Origin: Flavobacteriaceae bacterium
GTDB taxonomy: Bacteria > Bacteroidota > Bacteroidia > Flavobacteriales > Flavobacteriaceae
DNA: 34,034 nucleotides
Assembly (NCBI GenBank): GCA_009926065.1
Contig: RFPP01000021.1
Location: 1-34,034, forward strand
Direction of reading: 5' to 3'
The translations under genes were made by a program, and so were the position numbers. Shown one piece after another: positions 16,509 to 24,165 of the stretch (position 1 is its first letter; the number at the start of each line of letters is the position of its first letter). The notes beneath the pieces were generated by a model. It saw only the letters and a list, made by a program, of their open reading frames with translations, had not been told where the DNA came from and searched no databases.

Positions 16509-17498
16509 TAATTTTTCAGTCAGTTTTTTGAAAACTTTTTTAGCTTCTTTCCCTTCGTATAATATTTCGTATACCGCATCAATAATAGGTGTTTTAGCAA
16601 GATACGATTGATTTAATTTCCAAGCACTTTTTGTAGCATAATACCCTTCAGAAACCATACTCATTTCCATCATTGCTGATTTTACGGTGTAACCCTTCCC
16701 GATCATGTTTCCGAACATTCTATTTCTAGAAAATACCGAATATCCTGTTACTAATAAATCTCCTAAATAAGCAGAATCATTAATATTTCGTTTCATTTTG
16801 TGGACTTTACGAATGAATTTCTTCATTTCACGAATCCCATTACTCATTAAAACCGATTGAAAATTATCGCCATAACCTAGACCGTGTGCCATTCCAGCGG
16901 CAATTGCATAAATATTTTTTAGCATTGCAGCATATTCAGTTCCAATAATATCATCACTGATTTTGGTTTTTATATAATTGCTAGTTAGATATTTAGCAAC
17001 GACTTTCGCTTTTTTAGAATCGCCACAAGCTATAGTTAAGTACGATAATCGTTCAAGGGCAACTTCCTCTGCGTGACAAGGCCCAGTAATTACGCCAATA
17101 TTATCAAATGGAATATCGTAGGTTTTATTGAAATGTTCGCCTACAATTAAGCTTGATTCGGGAACAATCCCTTTAATAGCTGAAAATATTATTTTGTTAT
17201 CTAAGCTTTCTGTTAATTTTTTTAATTCATCATTTAAAAAGGCGGAAGGAATTGCAAAAATGATATAATCCGCATAAGCAACTGCTTCATTTATATCGCT
17301 TGTTAATCGTAATTTTTCAATGTGAAATTCTACGGAACTTAAATAGTTTGGGTTGTGAAAATGTGTTTTTATATGTTCAATTGCATCTTCATTTCTCATG
17401 TACCAAGCTATTTCTGGCAAGTTAACGCAAAGCATTTTAGCTATTGCGGTAGCCCAGCTTCCACCTCCTATAACTGCAAATTTTGGTTCATTTATCAT
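16503..17498 (-). CDS. gpsA: Glycerol-3-phosphate dehydrogenase [NAD(P)+]
   Basis: Reduces dihydroxyacetone phosphate to sn-glycerol 3-phosphate, the backbone for phospholipids; cytoplasmic. From the ATG at 17496-17498 the protein has 331 residues, the usual length. The dinucleotide site FAVIGGGSWATAIAK lies at residues 7-21. The family blocks FAIPSAF, SAIKGI, GPCHAEEVA, the catalytic Lys region EYAAMLKNIYAIAAGMAHGLGYGDN and the C-terminal TPIIDAVYEILYEGK follow in order. An upstream in-frame ATG at 17531 would add 11 residues coded by the repeat element at 17512-17590, so the later start is preferred. The leader carries that structured element and a promoter at 17599-17631. Confidence 0.97.
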   Translation of the reverse strand: MINEPKFAVIGGGSWATAIAKMLCVNLPEIAWYMRNEDAIEHIKTHFHNPNYLSSVEFHIEKLRLTSDINEAVAYADYIIFAIPSAFLNDELKKLTESLDNKIIFSAIKGIVPESSLIVGEHFNKTYDIPFDNIGVITGPCHAEEVALERLSYLTIACGDSKKAKVVAKYLTSNYIKTKISDDIIGTEYAAMLKNIYAIAAGMAHGLGYGDNFQSVLMSNGIREMKKFIRKVHKMKRNINDSAYLGDLLVTGYSVFSRNRMFGNMIGKGYTVKSAMMEMSMVSEGYYATKSAWKLNQSYLAKTPIIDAVYEILYEGKEAKKVFKKLTEKLN

Positions 17499-17511
17499 TT
17501 TATTTATTTTT

Positions 17512-17590
17512 AGCCCCGACAGTAGCGGCATCCTGATTTGGCGGGGTTCGACAAAACAGATATAGCGAATGGCGGGAATAGCTTCTAAAA
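17512..17590 (-). repeat. Structured dispersed element, copy A (gpsA leader)
   Basis: Read in the gpsA direction it begins TTTTAGAAGCTATTCCCGC, has a variable middle, then GGATGCCGCTACT and TCGGGGCTA. Copy B at 29013-29080 has the same two ends with few changes and a different middle. The CCCG near the start can pair with the CGGG near the end, and ATC with GAT inside it, so the ends are conserved as stems while the middle varies. It ends 13 nt before the gpsA start. It recalls the structured intergenic elements abundant in Flavobacterium, perhaps the Flavo-1 RNA motif; that identity is from memory and unverified. Confidence 0.7.
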
Positions 17591-17598
17591 TTATGCTC

Positions 17599-17631
17599 CA
17601 AAAGTACTGAAATTTGATTAAAAATAGGCAA
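17599..17631 (-). promoter_or_regulatory. gpsA promoter (TTG ... TACTTTTG)
   Basis: On the minus strand, TTG (17631-17629) is followed after 22 nt by TACTTTTG (17606-17599), a match to the two-part Bacteroidota promoter. Transcription would begin near 17593, so the whole of repeat copy A lies in the gpsA leader. Confidence 0.5.
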
Positions 17632-17791
17632 AATAAGATTTATTGGAAATTCTAAATTTATTTCTTGAAAATTAATTTAACGTATATTTATGATATTCAA
17701 TACAATAGTGAGAATTATTTTGCGTTGTGTATATATATCAAATGTGCAGTTGATTCATATAGTTGAAATTAGTTAAAATTATTGGTTGTTT
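17607..17791. other. Gene-free spacer between the gpsA promoter and a terminator
   Basis: About 185 nt of AT-rich sequence with no supportable gene and no clear TAnnTTTG box on the plus strand. It contains TTTTGCGTTGTGTATATATATC-like sequence around 17719-17740 (a short AT alternation). A plus-strand small RNA ending at the bidirectional terminator 17792-17833 is possible but not shown. Confidence 0.4.
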
Positions 17792-17833
17792 AAAAAAAGG
17801 GCGTTCTTAATTTTCATTTAGAACGCCTTTTTT
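17792..17833. terminator. Bidirectional intrinsic terminator downstream of the alcohol dehydrogenase
   Basis: GGCGTTCT (17800-17807) pairs exactly with AGAACGCC (17820-17827) around a 12-nt loop, flanked by A7 on the left and T6 on the right, so it works in both directions. It lies 18 nt past the minus-strand alcohol dehydrogenase stop and should end that transcript. Confidence 0.85.
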
Positions 17834-17851
17834 ATTGGAATAAAAAATAAA

Positions 17852-19015
17852 TTAATAACTCATTTCTACAATTTTACGGACTTTTTCAATAGTGATATTT
17901 TGTTTTTCTCCCAAACCAACCCATCCTCGTTCTTGAAAACGATTTGCTATGAAGTCGGCAGTTGAATTGTAGTTATCTGTACATTCTGACAGTTTGGTTT
18001 TCATTCCCATAGTGTGAAAAAAATCGATTGTTTTATCGATGGCTTTTGCTGCAATTTCATCATCTGAACCGGTTAAACCAAATATTCTTTTCCCATATTG
18101 TGCTAATTTTTGTTTCTTGGTTTCGAACATCACCTTGTACAAATTTGGAGCAATAATTGCTAAAGTTCTCGCGTGATCAATTTGATATAATGCGGTCAAT
18201 TCATGTCCAATCATGTGTGTTGCCCAATCGGAAGGCACTCCTTTTTGAATCAATCCATTTAGCGCCATCGTGCAACACCACATATAGTTGGAAGCCAAGG
18301 CATAATCTGAAGGATTTTGAACCACTTTAGGACCAATTTCTATTAGTGTTTGAAGAATTCCTTCTGCAATTCGGTCTTGTAAATAACCGTCATGCGGATA
18401 GGTTAAATACTGTTCCATAACGTGTGTAAACGCATCGATAATTCCATTTTGGATTTGTCTTTCTGGCAATGATAGGATTACTTTTGGGTCGCAAATTGAG
18501 AATATTGGGAACAATGCGCTGCCTCCAAATGCTAACTTTTCTTGTGTTGCATTTATAGTTACAACCGAGCCTGAATTCATTTCACTTCCAGTAGCTGGAA
18601 GGGTTAAAACAGTTCCAAATGGAATTACTTTTGAGCCTTCTTTTATCAAAATTCTCTTTTTTAAGATTTCTAATGGATCACCTTGGTAATGAGTAGCGCC
18701 TGAAATAAATTTTACCCCATCAATTACTGAACCTCCGCCTACAGCAAGTATAAAATCGATGTTTTTTTCTTTTACAACTTCAATTGCTTTCATTAAAGTT
18801 TCAAAATGTGGATTGGGTTCGATTCCACCAAATTCAATAATTTCAAAACCTTTTAAAGCCAATTTAACTTGGTCATAAACGCCATTTTTAAAAATGCTGC
18901 CTCCGCCATAAGCGAGTAATATTCTGGAGTTTTTAGGAACTAATGCCCCTAATTTTTCGATTTGCCCTTTTCCAAAAACTAAATTGGTAGGGTTATATAA
19001 TTCAAAGTTTTGCAT
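17852..19015 (-). CDS. yqhD: Iron-containing alcohol dehydrogenase, YqhD type
   Basis: NADPH-dependent reduction of aldehydes, including reactive short-chain ones, to alcohols; cytoplasmic. At 387 residues it equals the length of E. coli YqhD and aligns with it throughout from memory: IEPNPHFETLMKA, AVGGGSVIDGVKFI, LTLPATGSEMNSG, ALNGLIQKGVPSDWATHMIGHELTA. Metal ligands fall at Asp194, His198, His267 and His281, the same numbers as in YqhD. The glycine-rich YGGGS at 36-40 binds the cofactor. It is a single-gene unit: a terminator follows it and a TAAATTTG box precedes the ATG. In E. coli YqhD serves aldehyde and lipid-peroxide detoxification; the same role here is inferred. Confidence 0.93.
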   Translation of the reverse strand: MQNFELYNPTNLVFGKGQIEKLGALVPKNSRILLAYGGGSIFKNGVYDQVKLALKGFEIIEFGGIEPNPHFETLMKAIEVVKEKNIDFILAVGGGSVIDGVKFISGATHYQGDPLEILKKRILIKEGSKVIPFGTVLTLPATGSEMNSGSVVTINATQEKLAFGGSALFPIFSICDPKVILSLPERQIQNGIIDAFTHVMEQYLTYPHDGYLQDRIAEGILQTLIEIGPKVVQNPSDYALASNYMWCCTMALNGLIQKGVPSDWATHMIGHELTALYQIDHARTLAIIAPNLYKVMFETKKQKLAQYGKRIFGLTGSDDEIAAKAIDKTIDFFHTMGMKTKLSECTDNYNSTADFIANRFQERGWVGLGEKQNITIEKVRKIVEMSY

Positions 19016-19025
19016 GTTTTTTTTA

Positions 19026-19033
19026 CAAATTTA
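19026..19033 (-). promoter_or_regulatory. -7 box (TAAATTTG) for the YqhD-type gene
   Basis: The minus strand reads TAAATTTG, ending 10 nt before the ATG, so the leader would be only a few bases long. No TTG is present at the expected upstream distance. For the divergent gene at 19144 only the near match TATCTTTA (19119-19126) is seen. Confidence 0.4.
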
Positions 19034-19143
19034 ATCAAGATATTGAATTTGATTAAATTTCTGTTACAATTTAATTAATCTAATTATTCTCAGGAAAAAA
19101 TATTCAGTAAAAAAAAGTATCTTTAACACTCAAAAATAAAGCT

Positions 19144-20106
19144 ATGTCTTTTTCAAATATTAACATACTTCATATCGATAGCAATCATCCTATTTTATTG
19201 GAACAATTGCAGAAATTAGGGTTTACTAATCATGAAGATTTTACCTCATCGAAAGAAGAAATTGAAGATAAAATTAAAGATTATCATGGAATTGTAATTC
19301 GTAGCAGATTTAAAATTGACCAAACTTTTATTGATAAAGCTACCAATTTAAAATTCATAGCTAGAGTTGGTGCTGGTTTGGAAAGTATCGATTCTGACTA
19401 TGCGATTTCAAAAAATATTACTTTAATTGCTGCTCCTGAAGGAAATAAAAACGCTGTTGGAGAGCATGCGCTTGGAATGTTATTGTCACTTTTAAACAAC
19501 CTGAACAAGGCCGATTTAGAAATTAAAAAAGGTCGTTGGAATCGCGAAGAAAATCGAGGTCATGAATTGGATGGAAAAACAGTTGGGATAATTGGTTATG
19601 GAAATATGGGAAAATCTTTTGCAAAGAAACTTCGCGGTTTTGATGTAGAAGTTCTTTTTTATGACATTCTTGAAAATGTGGGTGATGCTAATGCCAAACC
19701 AGTTTCTTTAGCAGAATTACAAGAAAAATCGGATGTAATAAGTTTACACACGCCTTGGAATTCCTCCACCGATAAAATGATCAATTCCTCGTTTATCAAC
19801 TCTTGTGCAAAACCATTTTGGTTTATCAATACGGCGAGGGGAAATTCAGTGGTGACAGCTGATTTAGTGCAAGGATTGCAATCGGGGAAAGTTCTAGGAG
19901 CTGCTTTGGACGTTTTGGAATATGAAAAATTATCATTCGAAAATCTATTTATCGATTCCGAAAAACCTGCGGCATTTAACTATTTGCTTCAAGCAAAAAA
20001 TGTTGTTTTAACACCCCACATTGCGGGATGGACCTTTGAAAGTCATGAAAAATTAGCGCAAGTTATTGTTGACAAAATTAAATTGGTTTTTTTAGAAAGA
20101 AAATAA
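19144..20106 (+). CDS. D-isomer-specific 2-hydroxyacid dehydrogenase (phosphoglycerate dehydrogenase-like)
   Basis: An NAD-dependent dehydrogenase of 320 residues, without the C-terminal ACT domain of regulated SerA enzymes. The substrate domain is split around the Rossmann domain. The nucleotide site is GIIGYGNMG (148-156, GxGxxG at 151-156) and Asp174 lies at the end of the second strand (FYD), favouring NAD. Catalytic Arg232 is in INTARG, the Glu lies in DVLEYE (259 or 261) and His292 in LTPHIAGWT. RVGAGLESID and EGNKNAVGEHALGMLL are typical of the phosphoglycerate-dehydrogenase branch. It has no biosynthetic neighbour such as serC, so a role in serine synthesis is possible but not supported by context. 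Confidence 0.9.
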   Translation: MSFSNINILHIDSNHPILLEQLQKLGFTNHEDFTSSKEEIEDKIKDYHGIVIRSRFKIDQTFIDKATNLKFIARVGAGLESIDSDYAISKNITLIAAPEGNKNAVGEHALGMLLSLLNNLNKADLEIKKGRWNREENRGHELDGKTVGIIGYGNMGKSFAKKLRGFDVEVLFYDILENVGDANAKPVSLAELQEKSDVISLHTPWNSSTDKMINSSFINSCAKPFWFINTARGNSVVTADLVQGLQSGKVLGAALDVLEYEKLSFENLFIDSEKPAAFNYLLQAKNVVLTPHIAGWTFESHEKLAQVIVDKIKLVFLERK

Positions 20107-20188
20107 GATAGAACTTTTGGAACCAATTGATAAAGTATTCTTTTAAATTTATATATTAGCATTTATTAACAACATTAAAATTAAACCT

Positions 20189-20530
20189 ATGGAATCACAA
20201 AAAGTAGACTTATTTATGATCAGCAATGCCAAGTATTTTGAAAGCTATCATTTAGCAGAAGTAAGAGTAAAATTATTAGAATTGGATGATGAAAAATGGC
20301 CTGTGATTCAATCATTACAATTAAAAGATCCAACTACAAGCCTTATAATTTCAATTGTGGGCGGAGGGACTTTAGGGATTGATCGTTTTTATATAGGAGA
20401 TACTGGATTAGGAATAGGAAAACTATTAACTTGTGGTGGCATTGGGATTTGGACAATTGTGGATTGGTTTTTAATTATGGGAGCTACTCGAAATAAAAAT
20501 ATGGAAATGTTTCTAAATGCATTATATTAG
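20189..20530 (+). CDS. TM2-domain membrane protein
   Basis: A 113-residue protein. The N-terminal 45 residues are soluble. The C-terminal TM2 domain has two TM helices (about 48-66 and 78-98) joined by the hallmark DRFYIGDTGLGIGKLLTCGGIGIW-type turn, with the preceding Gly-rich GGGTLGIDRFY and the Asp of IVDWF. TM2 proteins are widespread and their function in bacteria is unknown. It is followed after 4 nt by a DUF2752 gene, then two further genes with overlapping ends, so it is the first gene of a four-gene membrane cassette. It lies 82 nt after the hydroxyacid dehydrogenase. Confidence 0.9.
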   Translation: MESQKVDLFMISNAKYFESYHLAEVRVKLLELDDEKWPVIQSLQLKDPTTSLIISIVGGGTLGIDRFYIGDTGLGIGKLLTCGGIGIWTIVDWFLIMGATRNKNMEMFLNALY

Positions 20531-20534
20531 ATAA

Positions 20535-20939
20535 ATGACGAAAAACAATTTATATATAATTGTTTTATTAGCTTGTTTTTCGGGATATCTCTATTTAATA
20601 TTAACTAACAATTATTCTGAAAACGGACAAATATCCGTTTGCATGATTAAAAATGCGACCGGTTATGCTTGTCCGTCTTGCGGAACAACTCGAGCGGTTC
20701 AATTGCTTTTTAATGGAGATTTGAAAGGTTCATTAGCATTTAATCCTTTCGGGTTTATGGTGAGTTTCGCGATGTTGGTTTTGCCTTTTTGGGTTGTCTT
20801 TGATTTAGTAACCAAAAGACAAACGTTTTATGAGGCTTATAATAAAACGGTGATTTTTTTAAAACAAAAAAAAGTAGCTGTTCCTTTAATTATTCTAGTT
20901 GTTCTCAACTGGATTTGGAACATTTATAAAGAATTATGA
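20535..20939 (+). CDS. DUF2752-family membrane protein
   Basis: A 134-residue inner-membrane protein with three TM segments (about 6-24, 72-94 and 113-131). The family hallmark is the loop MIKNATGYACPSCGTTRA: two Cys in C-P-x-C-G-x-T-R, suggesting metal binding or a redox pair at the membrane surface, and then a short helix with FNGDLKGSLAFNPFG. The Cys positions are 46 and 49. DUF2752 genes often adjoin TM2 genes in Bacteroidota, as seen here. Its last 4 nt overlap the next start (ATGA), indicating coupled translation. Its biochemical function is unknown. Confidence 0.88.
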   Translation: MTKNNLYIIVLLACFSGYLYLILTNNYSENGQISVCMIKNATGYACPSCGTTRAVQLLFNGDLKGSLAFNPFGFMVSFAMLVLPFWVVFDLVTKRQTFYEAYNKTVIFLKQKKVAVPLIILVVLNWIWNIYKEL

Positions 20940-21367
20940 TACAAGAAACGACGTTTAGTTACAATCCAACAGAGCACGAAAGAGAAAAGGCCTCCAATAG
21001 TTACTTAATGTCTTTAGTTGCTGTAATTGCTGGGTTACCATTGCCAATAATAAATTTGTTGGCTACCTTTTTCTTCTATTTAGCAAACCGAAAAAGCACT
21101 TACTTTGTTAGATGGCATTGCATTCAGGCCTTGCTTTCGCAAATGGTACTACTTTTCGCAAATAGTTATAGCTTTTGGTGGACCGTTTCCATACTTTTTA
21201 CAGATGAAAAAGCCACAAACAACTATTTTGCCTATTTATTTACGGTGATAGTTTTTAATATTTTGGAAATTATTTCAACTATTTATTGTGCTGTACAAAC
21301 AAGAAAAGGAAAGCATATTCAAGTATTCTTTTTTGGAAATGTTACTAATTTAATTTGTAAATCGTAA
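20936..21367 (+). CDS. Four-TM membrane protein, DUF4870/Tic20-like
   Basis: A 143-residue protein with a polar N-terminus (about 1-22) and about four TM helices (about 24-50, 62-82, 96-118 and a weaker one near the C-terminus). YFVRWHCIQALL between helices resembles the R-F-H-x-x-Q-A-L signature of DUF4870/Tic20-like small membrane proteins; the match is suggestive rather than firm. It overlaps DUF2752 by 4 nt at its start and shares one base with the M48 protease gene at its end (TAATG), so the four genes are almost certainly translated together. Its function is unknown. Confidence 0.75.
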   Translation: MIQETTFSYNPTEHEREKASNSYLMSLVAVIAGLPLPIINLLATFFFYLANRKSTYFVRWHCIQALLSQMVLLFANSYSFWWTVSILFTDEKATNNYFAYLFTVIVFNILEIISTIYCAVQTRKGKHIQVFFFGNVTNLICKS

Positions 21368-22173
21368 TGGTAAAGAAAATTATACTTCCAGGACTTATTA
21401 TTGTATTGGCTTTTTTTGGGTTATTTTATGGTTTATCACAAATTGATTGGGTTACTGAATTTAATGTAAAACAAATTCGAAGTTCATCTGAAAATAAAAT
21501 TGGAGAGCTAATTTGGGATGAAATTTCATCAACAGAACAAGTGAATACGAATGATTCCATTAGTATAACATTGGATAAATTACTAGAGCCAATTTGTAAA
21601 AATAATAATATAGAAAGAGATTCATTGAAGATTCATATTGTAGAAAAAGACGATATCAATGCGTTTGCACTTCCAAACAATCACTTAGTAGTTTACACCG
21701 GATTAATCACTGAATGTAAAAATCAAGAAGCTTTGCAAGGTGTTTTAGGTCATGAAATTGCTCATATATCCAACAATCACGTCATGAAAAAGTTATCAAA
21801 AGAAATTGGATTATCTGTATTGCTTTCGGCAAGTTCAGGAGGTAAAGGAGGGGCTTTGATTAAAGAAATTCTAAAATCATTGTCCTCCTCTGCTTATGAT
21901 AGAACTTTAGAAAAAGAAGCCGACATGACAAGTGTAAATTATCTTTTGAATGCCAATATCAACCCTGAACCATTTGCCGATTTCATGTTTGAATTATCGC
22001 AACAAAATGACACCTCCGATAGTTTGTATTGGATTTCATCACACCCAGAATCAGAAGAGCGTGCTAAATACATTTTAGCTTATTTGAAAGATAAAAAGTA
22101 TAAAAAAATAGCTACTATTTCAAATACTGATTGGGAAAACTATAAGAAGTTAATCAAAGAAAAAACAAATTAA
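21367..22173 (+). CDS. Membrane-anchored M48-family metalloprotease
   Basis: A 268-residue zinc protease, N-terminally anchored or secreted (hydrophobic residues 4-24, with no obvious lipobox). The catalytic HEIAH at 129-133 gives His129, Glu130 and His133. The third ligand is Glu182 in LEKEAD. SSHPESEERA is the conserved late motif of M48C/BepA-type proteases. Relatives degrade or edit misfolded envelope proteins (BepA, LoiP) and, as Oma1, quality-control membrane proteins. Being the last gene of the TM2-DUF2752-DUF4870-like cassette, it may process one of these membrane partners (inference). A terminator follows. Confidence 0.93.
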   Translation: MVKKIILPGLIIVLAFFGLFYGLSQIDWVTEFNVKQIRSSSENKIGELIWDEISSTEQVNTNDSISITLDKLLEPICKNNNIERDSLKIHIVEKDDINAFALPNNHLVVYTGLITECKNQEALQGVLGHEIAHISNNHVMKKLSKEIGLSVLLSASSGGKGGALIKEILKSLSSSAYDRTLEKEADMTSVNYLLNANINPEPFADFMFELSQQNDTSDSLYWISSHPESEERAKYILAYLKDKKYKKIATISNTDWENYKKLIKEKTN

Positions 22174-22183
22174 TTTCAATAAA

Positions 22184-22205
22184 AAAGCGACTATTAAGTC
22201 GCTTT
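22184..22205. terminator. Intrinsic terminator between convergent genes
   Basis: AAAGCGACT (22184-22192) pairs exactly with AGTCGCTTT (22197-22205) around ATTA, with an A run before it and a T-rich tail after it. It separates the M48 protease gene (plus) from the OlsF-like gene (minus) and can serve both. Confidence 0.85.
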
Positions 22206-22213
22206 AATAATTT

Positions 22214-24022
22214 TTATAAATCTCCTTTTTCGGATAATTTTCGTTCTAATTCCGCTTGAAACTCTTCCATAACGGGCTTTACAGTACTATCGGGTATGTC
22301 TGAAATTCTGATGTACATCAACCCATCCACCGCATCATTAAATAATGGATCGACATTAAAGGCAACCACACGAGCGTTTTGCTTGATGTATTTTTTTATC
22401 AAAACCGGAAGTCTTAGGGTTCCCGGTTCTAATTCATCTATAATTTTATCAAACTTATTTAAATCGGATTCCGCTTCATTGAAAACAAAGTCTTTATCGG
22501 CGTCTTTAAGTTTAACTTTGAAAGCTTTTTTAGGATGAATGTATTGGGCAATATAGGGATCATAGAAATTAGATTTCATGAATTCTATCATCAGCGATTT
22601 TGAAAATTCTGAAAATTGGTTGCTAATACTTACTCCACCAAGCAAAAATTTATGTTCTGGAAATCGCAAAGTTGTATGGATAATTCCTTTCCATAGTAGG
22701 AAAAGCGGCATCGGTTTTTGTTGGTATTCTTTAATAATAAAAGCACGTCCCATTTCGATTGATTTTGACATCATATCATGTAATTCAGGTTCAAAACGGA
22801 AAAGCTCATTTAAATAAAAACCATCCATTCCATATTTTGGATATATTTCAGAACCCAATCCCATTCTGTAGGCTCCCGCTACTTTTTTAGCATCATCATC
22901 CCACAAAAACATATGGTGATAATATCTATCAAATTTATCAATATCGGTTGATTCATTTGTTCCTTCCCCCACTTCTCTAAAAGTAATTTCACGTAAACGC
23001 CCTAATTCATGGAGTACATTTGGAATTTTATCGGCTTGAGCAAAAAACACCTCGTAATTTTTGCTTTGTAGCAAACGGCAATCTGCAGCTCTTAATTTGT
23101 CAACTTCTTGAATCATGTTTTCAACTGAAGCGCCAGTTACAATAGCTTTCGGGCCTTTTTTTGGAAGTTTTATTTTTGGGGTAGGCAAAAATGGTTTTTC
23201 GTTTACAAATACTTTGGAAAGCATGTAGGTTTTTTTTCTTAAAAAATCTGAGTATTCCTCGATAGTTTCATATTCATTTTGTTCGTTTACGGAAATCGGT
23301 TTCCCAATTCGAACTTTTATAACTCTATCTTTTTGAGAAAATAATTCCGATGGTAATTTTGCGGTTCGAAGTGTATCTCCAATTTTTGATAAAAAATAAA
23401 ATAATTGACTGTTTTTTGCATGAAAATATATCGGCACAACCGGAACTTGGGCTTTTCTAATTACTTTAATAGCCCCTTCTTCCCAAGGTTTATCGACTAC
23501 TAATTTGCCGTCTTTGTAGGTTGAAACTTCCCCAGCAGGAAACATTCCTAGCGGTTTTCCTTCTTTTAAATGTATTAATGTTTCTTTAATCCCAATGACA
23601 CTCGATTTAGCATTTTTGTGATTTTCAAATGGATTAACCGGCATTATGTATTTTTTCAAAGGGGTAATACGATGCAAAAGAAAATTGGCTATAATTTTGA
23701 AATTTGGTTCTCTTTCAAGCATTAATTTCAAAAGTAAAACTCCATCAATTCCTCCTAAAGGGTGATTTGAGATGGTAATGTAGGCTCCTTCTTTTGGTAA
23801 ACGTTTAAAATCTTCTTCAGGGATTTCAAATTTAATTTCTAAATCATCTAAAATGGCATTTAAAAACGCAACATTTTCTAAATGCTTGTTTTTATCGTAG
23901 AACTTATTAAGTGTCGATATTTTTAAAACTTTCATCAGTAACCATCCTGAAAAAGTACCTAAAAAACCATATTTATCAGCATTAATTGCTTTTGCGACTT
24001 CTTTAGCGGTGACTAACCCCAT
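22214..24022 (-). CDS. olsF: Bifunctional acyltransferase, OlsF-like (PlsC domain plus GNAT N-acyltransferase)
   Basis: A 602-residue protein made of two acyltransferases. The N-terminal part (about 60-280) is a PlsC-type O-acyltransferase with NHPLGGID (His87, Asp93; H-x5-D instead of the common H-x4-D) and MFPAGEVST in place of the FPEGTRS block. The C-terminal part (about 320-520) is a GNAT-like N-acyltransferase of the OlsB/hemolysin type (GRLREITFREVGEG, GAYRMGLG, ELFRFEPELHDM, ELGRAF-like region). Such fusions (OlsF) make ornithine or related aminolipids by N- then O-acylation; the substrate amino acid here is inferred. The start at 24022 was chosen over the longer frame from 24094 because a complete promoter lies between them. 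Confidence 0.87.
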   Translation of the reverse strand: MGLVTAKEVAKAINADKYGFLGTFSGWLLMKVLKISTLNKFYDKNKHLENVAFLNAILDDLEIKFEIPEEDFKRLPKEGAYITISNHPLGGIDGVLLLKLMLEREPNFKIIANFLLHRITPLKKYIMPVNPFENHKNAKSSVIGIKETLIHLKEGKPLGMFPAGEVSTYKDGKLVVDKPWEEGAIKVIRKAQVPVVPIYFHAKNSQLFYFLSKIGDTLRTAKLPSELFSQKDRVIKVRIGKPISVNEQNEYETIEEYSDFLRKKTYMLSKVFVNEKPFLPTPKIKLPKKGPKAIVTGASVENMIQEVDKLRAADCRLLQSKNYEVFFAQADKIPNVLHELGRLREITFREVGEGTNESTDIDKFDRYYHHMFLWDDDAKKVAGAYRMGLGSEIYPKYGMDGFYLNELFRFEPELHDMMSKSIEMGRAFIIKEYQQKPMPLFLLWKGIIHTTLRFPEHKFLLGGVSISNQFSEFSKSLMIEFMKSNFYDPYIAQYIHPKKAFKVKLKDADKDFVFNEAESDLNKFDKIIDELEPGTLRLPVLIKKYIKQNARVVAFNVDPLFNDAVDGLMYIRISDIPDSTVKPVMEEFQAELERKLSEKGDL

Positions 24023-24048
24023 TGATTTATATGTTTTAAACCTAAAAA

Positions 24049-24078
24049 CAAAGATAGAAAAAAAGTTAAGTAACCAAG
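24049..24078 (-). promoter_or_regulatory. olsF-like gene promoter (TTG ... TATCTTTG)
   Basis: On the minus strand, TTG (24078-24076) precedes TATCTTTG (24056-24049) by 19 nt, the best two-part Bacteroidota promoter in the window. The ATG at 24022 follows 26 nt after the box. The longer reading frame beginning at 24094 would start upstream of this promoter, so it is rejected. Confidence 0.7.
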
Positions 24079-24133
24079 GAGAATTTGAGTCCAATTTCTT
24101 TAAATTTTCTGCAACAATCGTTTAGTTTTTTAT

Positions 24134-24141
24134 TACTTTTG
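24134..24141 (+). promoter_or_regulatory. -7 box (TACTTTTG) for the exonuclease III gene
   Basis: TACTTTTG matches TAnnTTTG and ends 24 nt before the ATG at 24166. No clear TTG is found upstream. It is divergent from the olsF promoter. Confidence 0.45.
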
Positions 24142-24165
24142 GAATATTAATCTTCAATCACAATA

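Noticed and set aside
22296..22538. Plus-strand frames within the OlsF-like gene (also 22578-22817)
   Set aside because: Both are antisense to the GNAT domain, whose motifs are intact.
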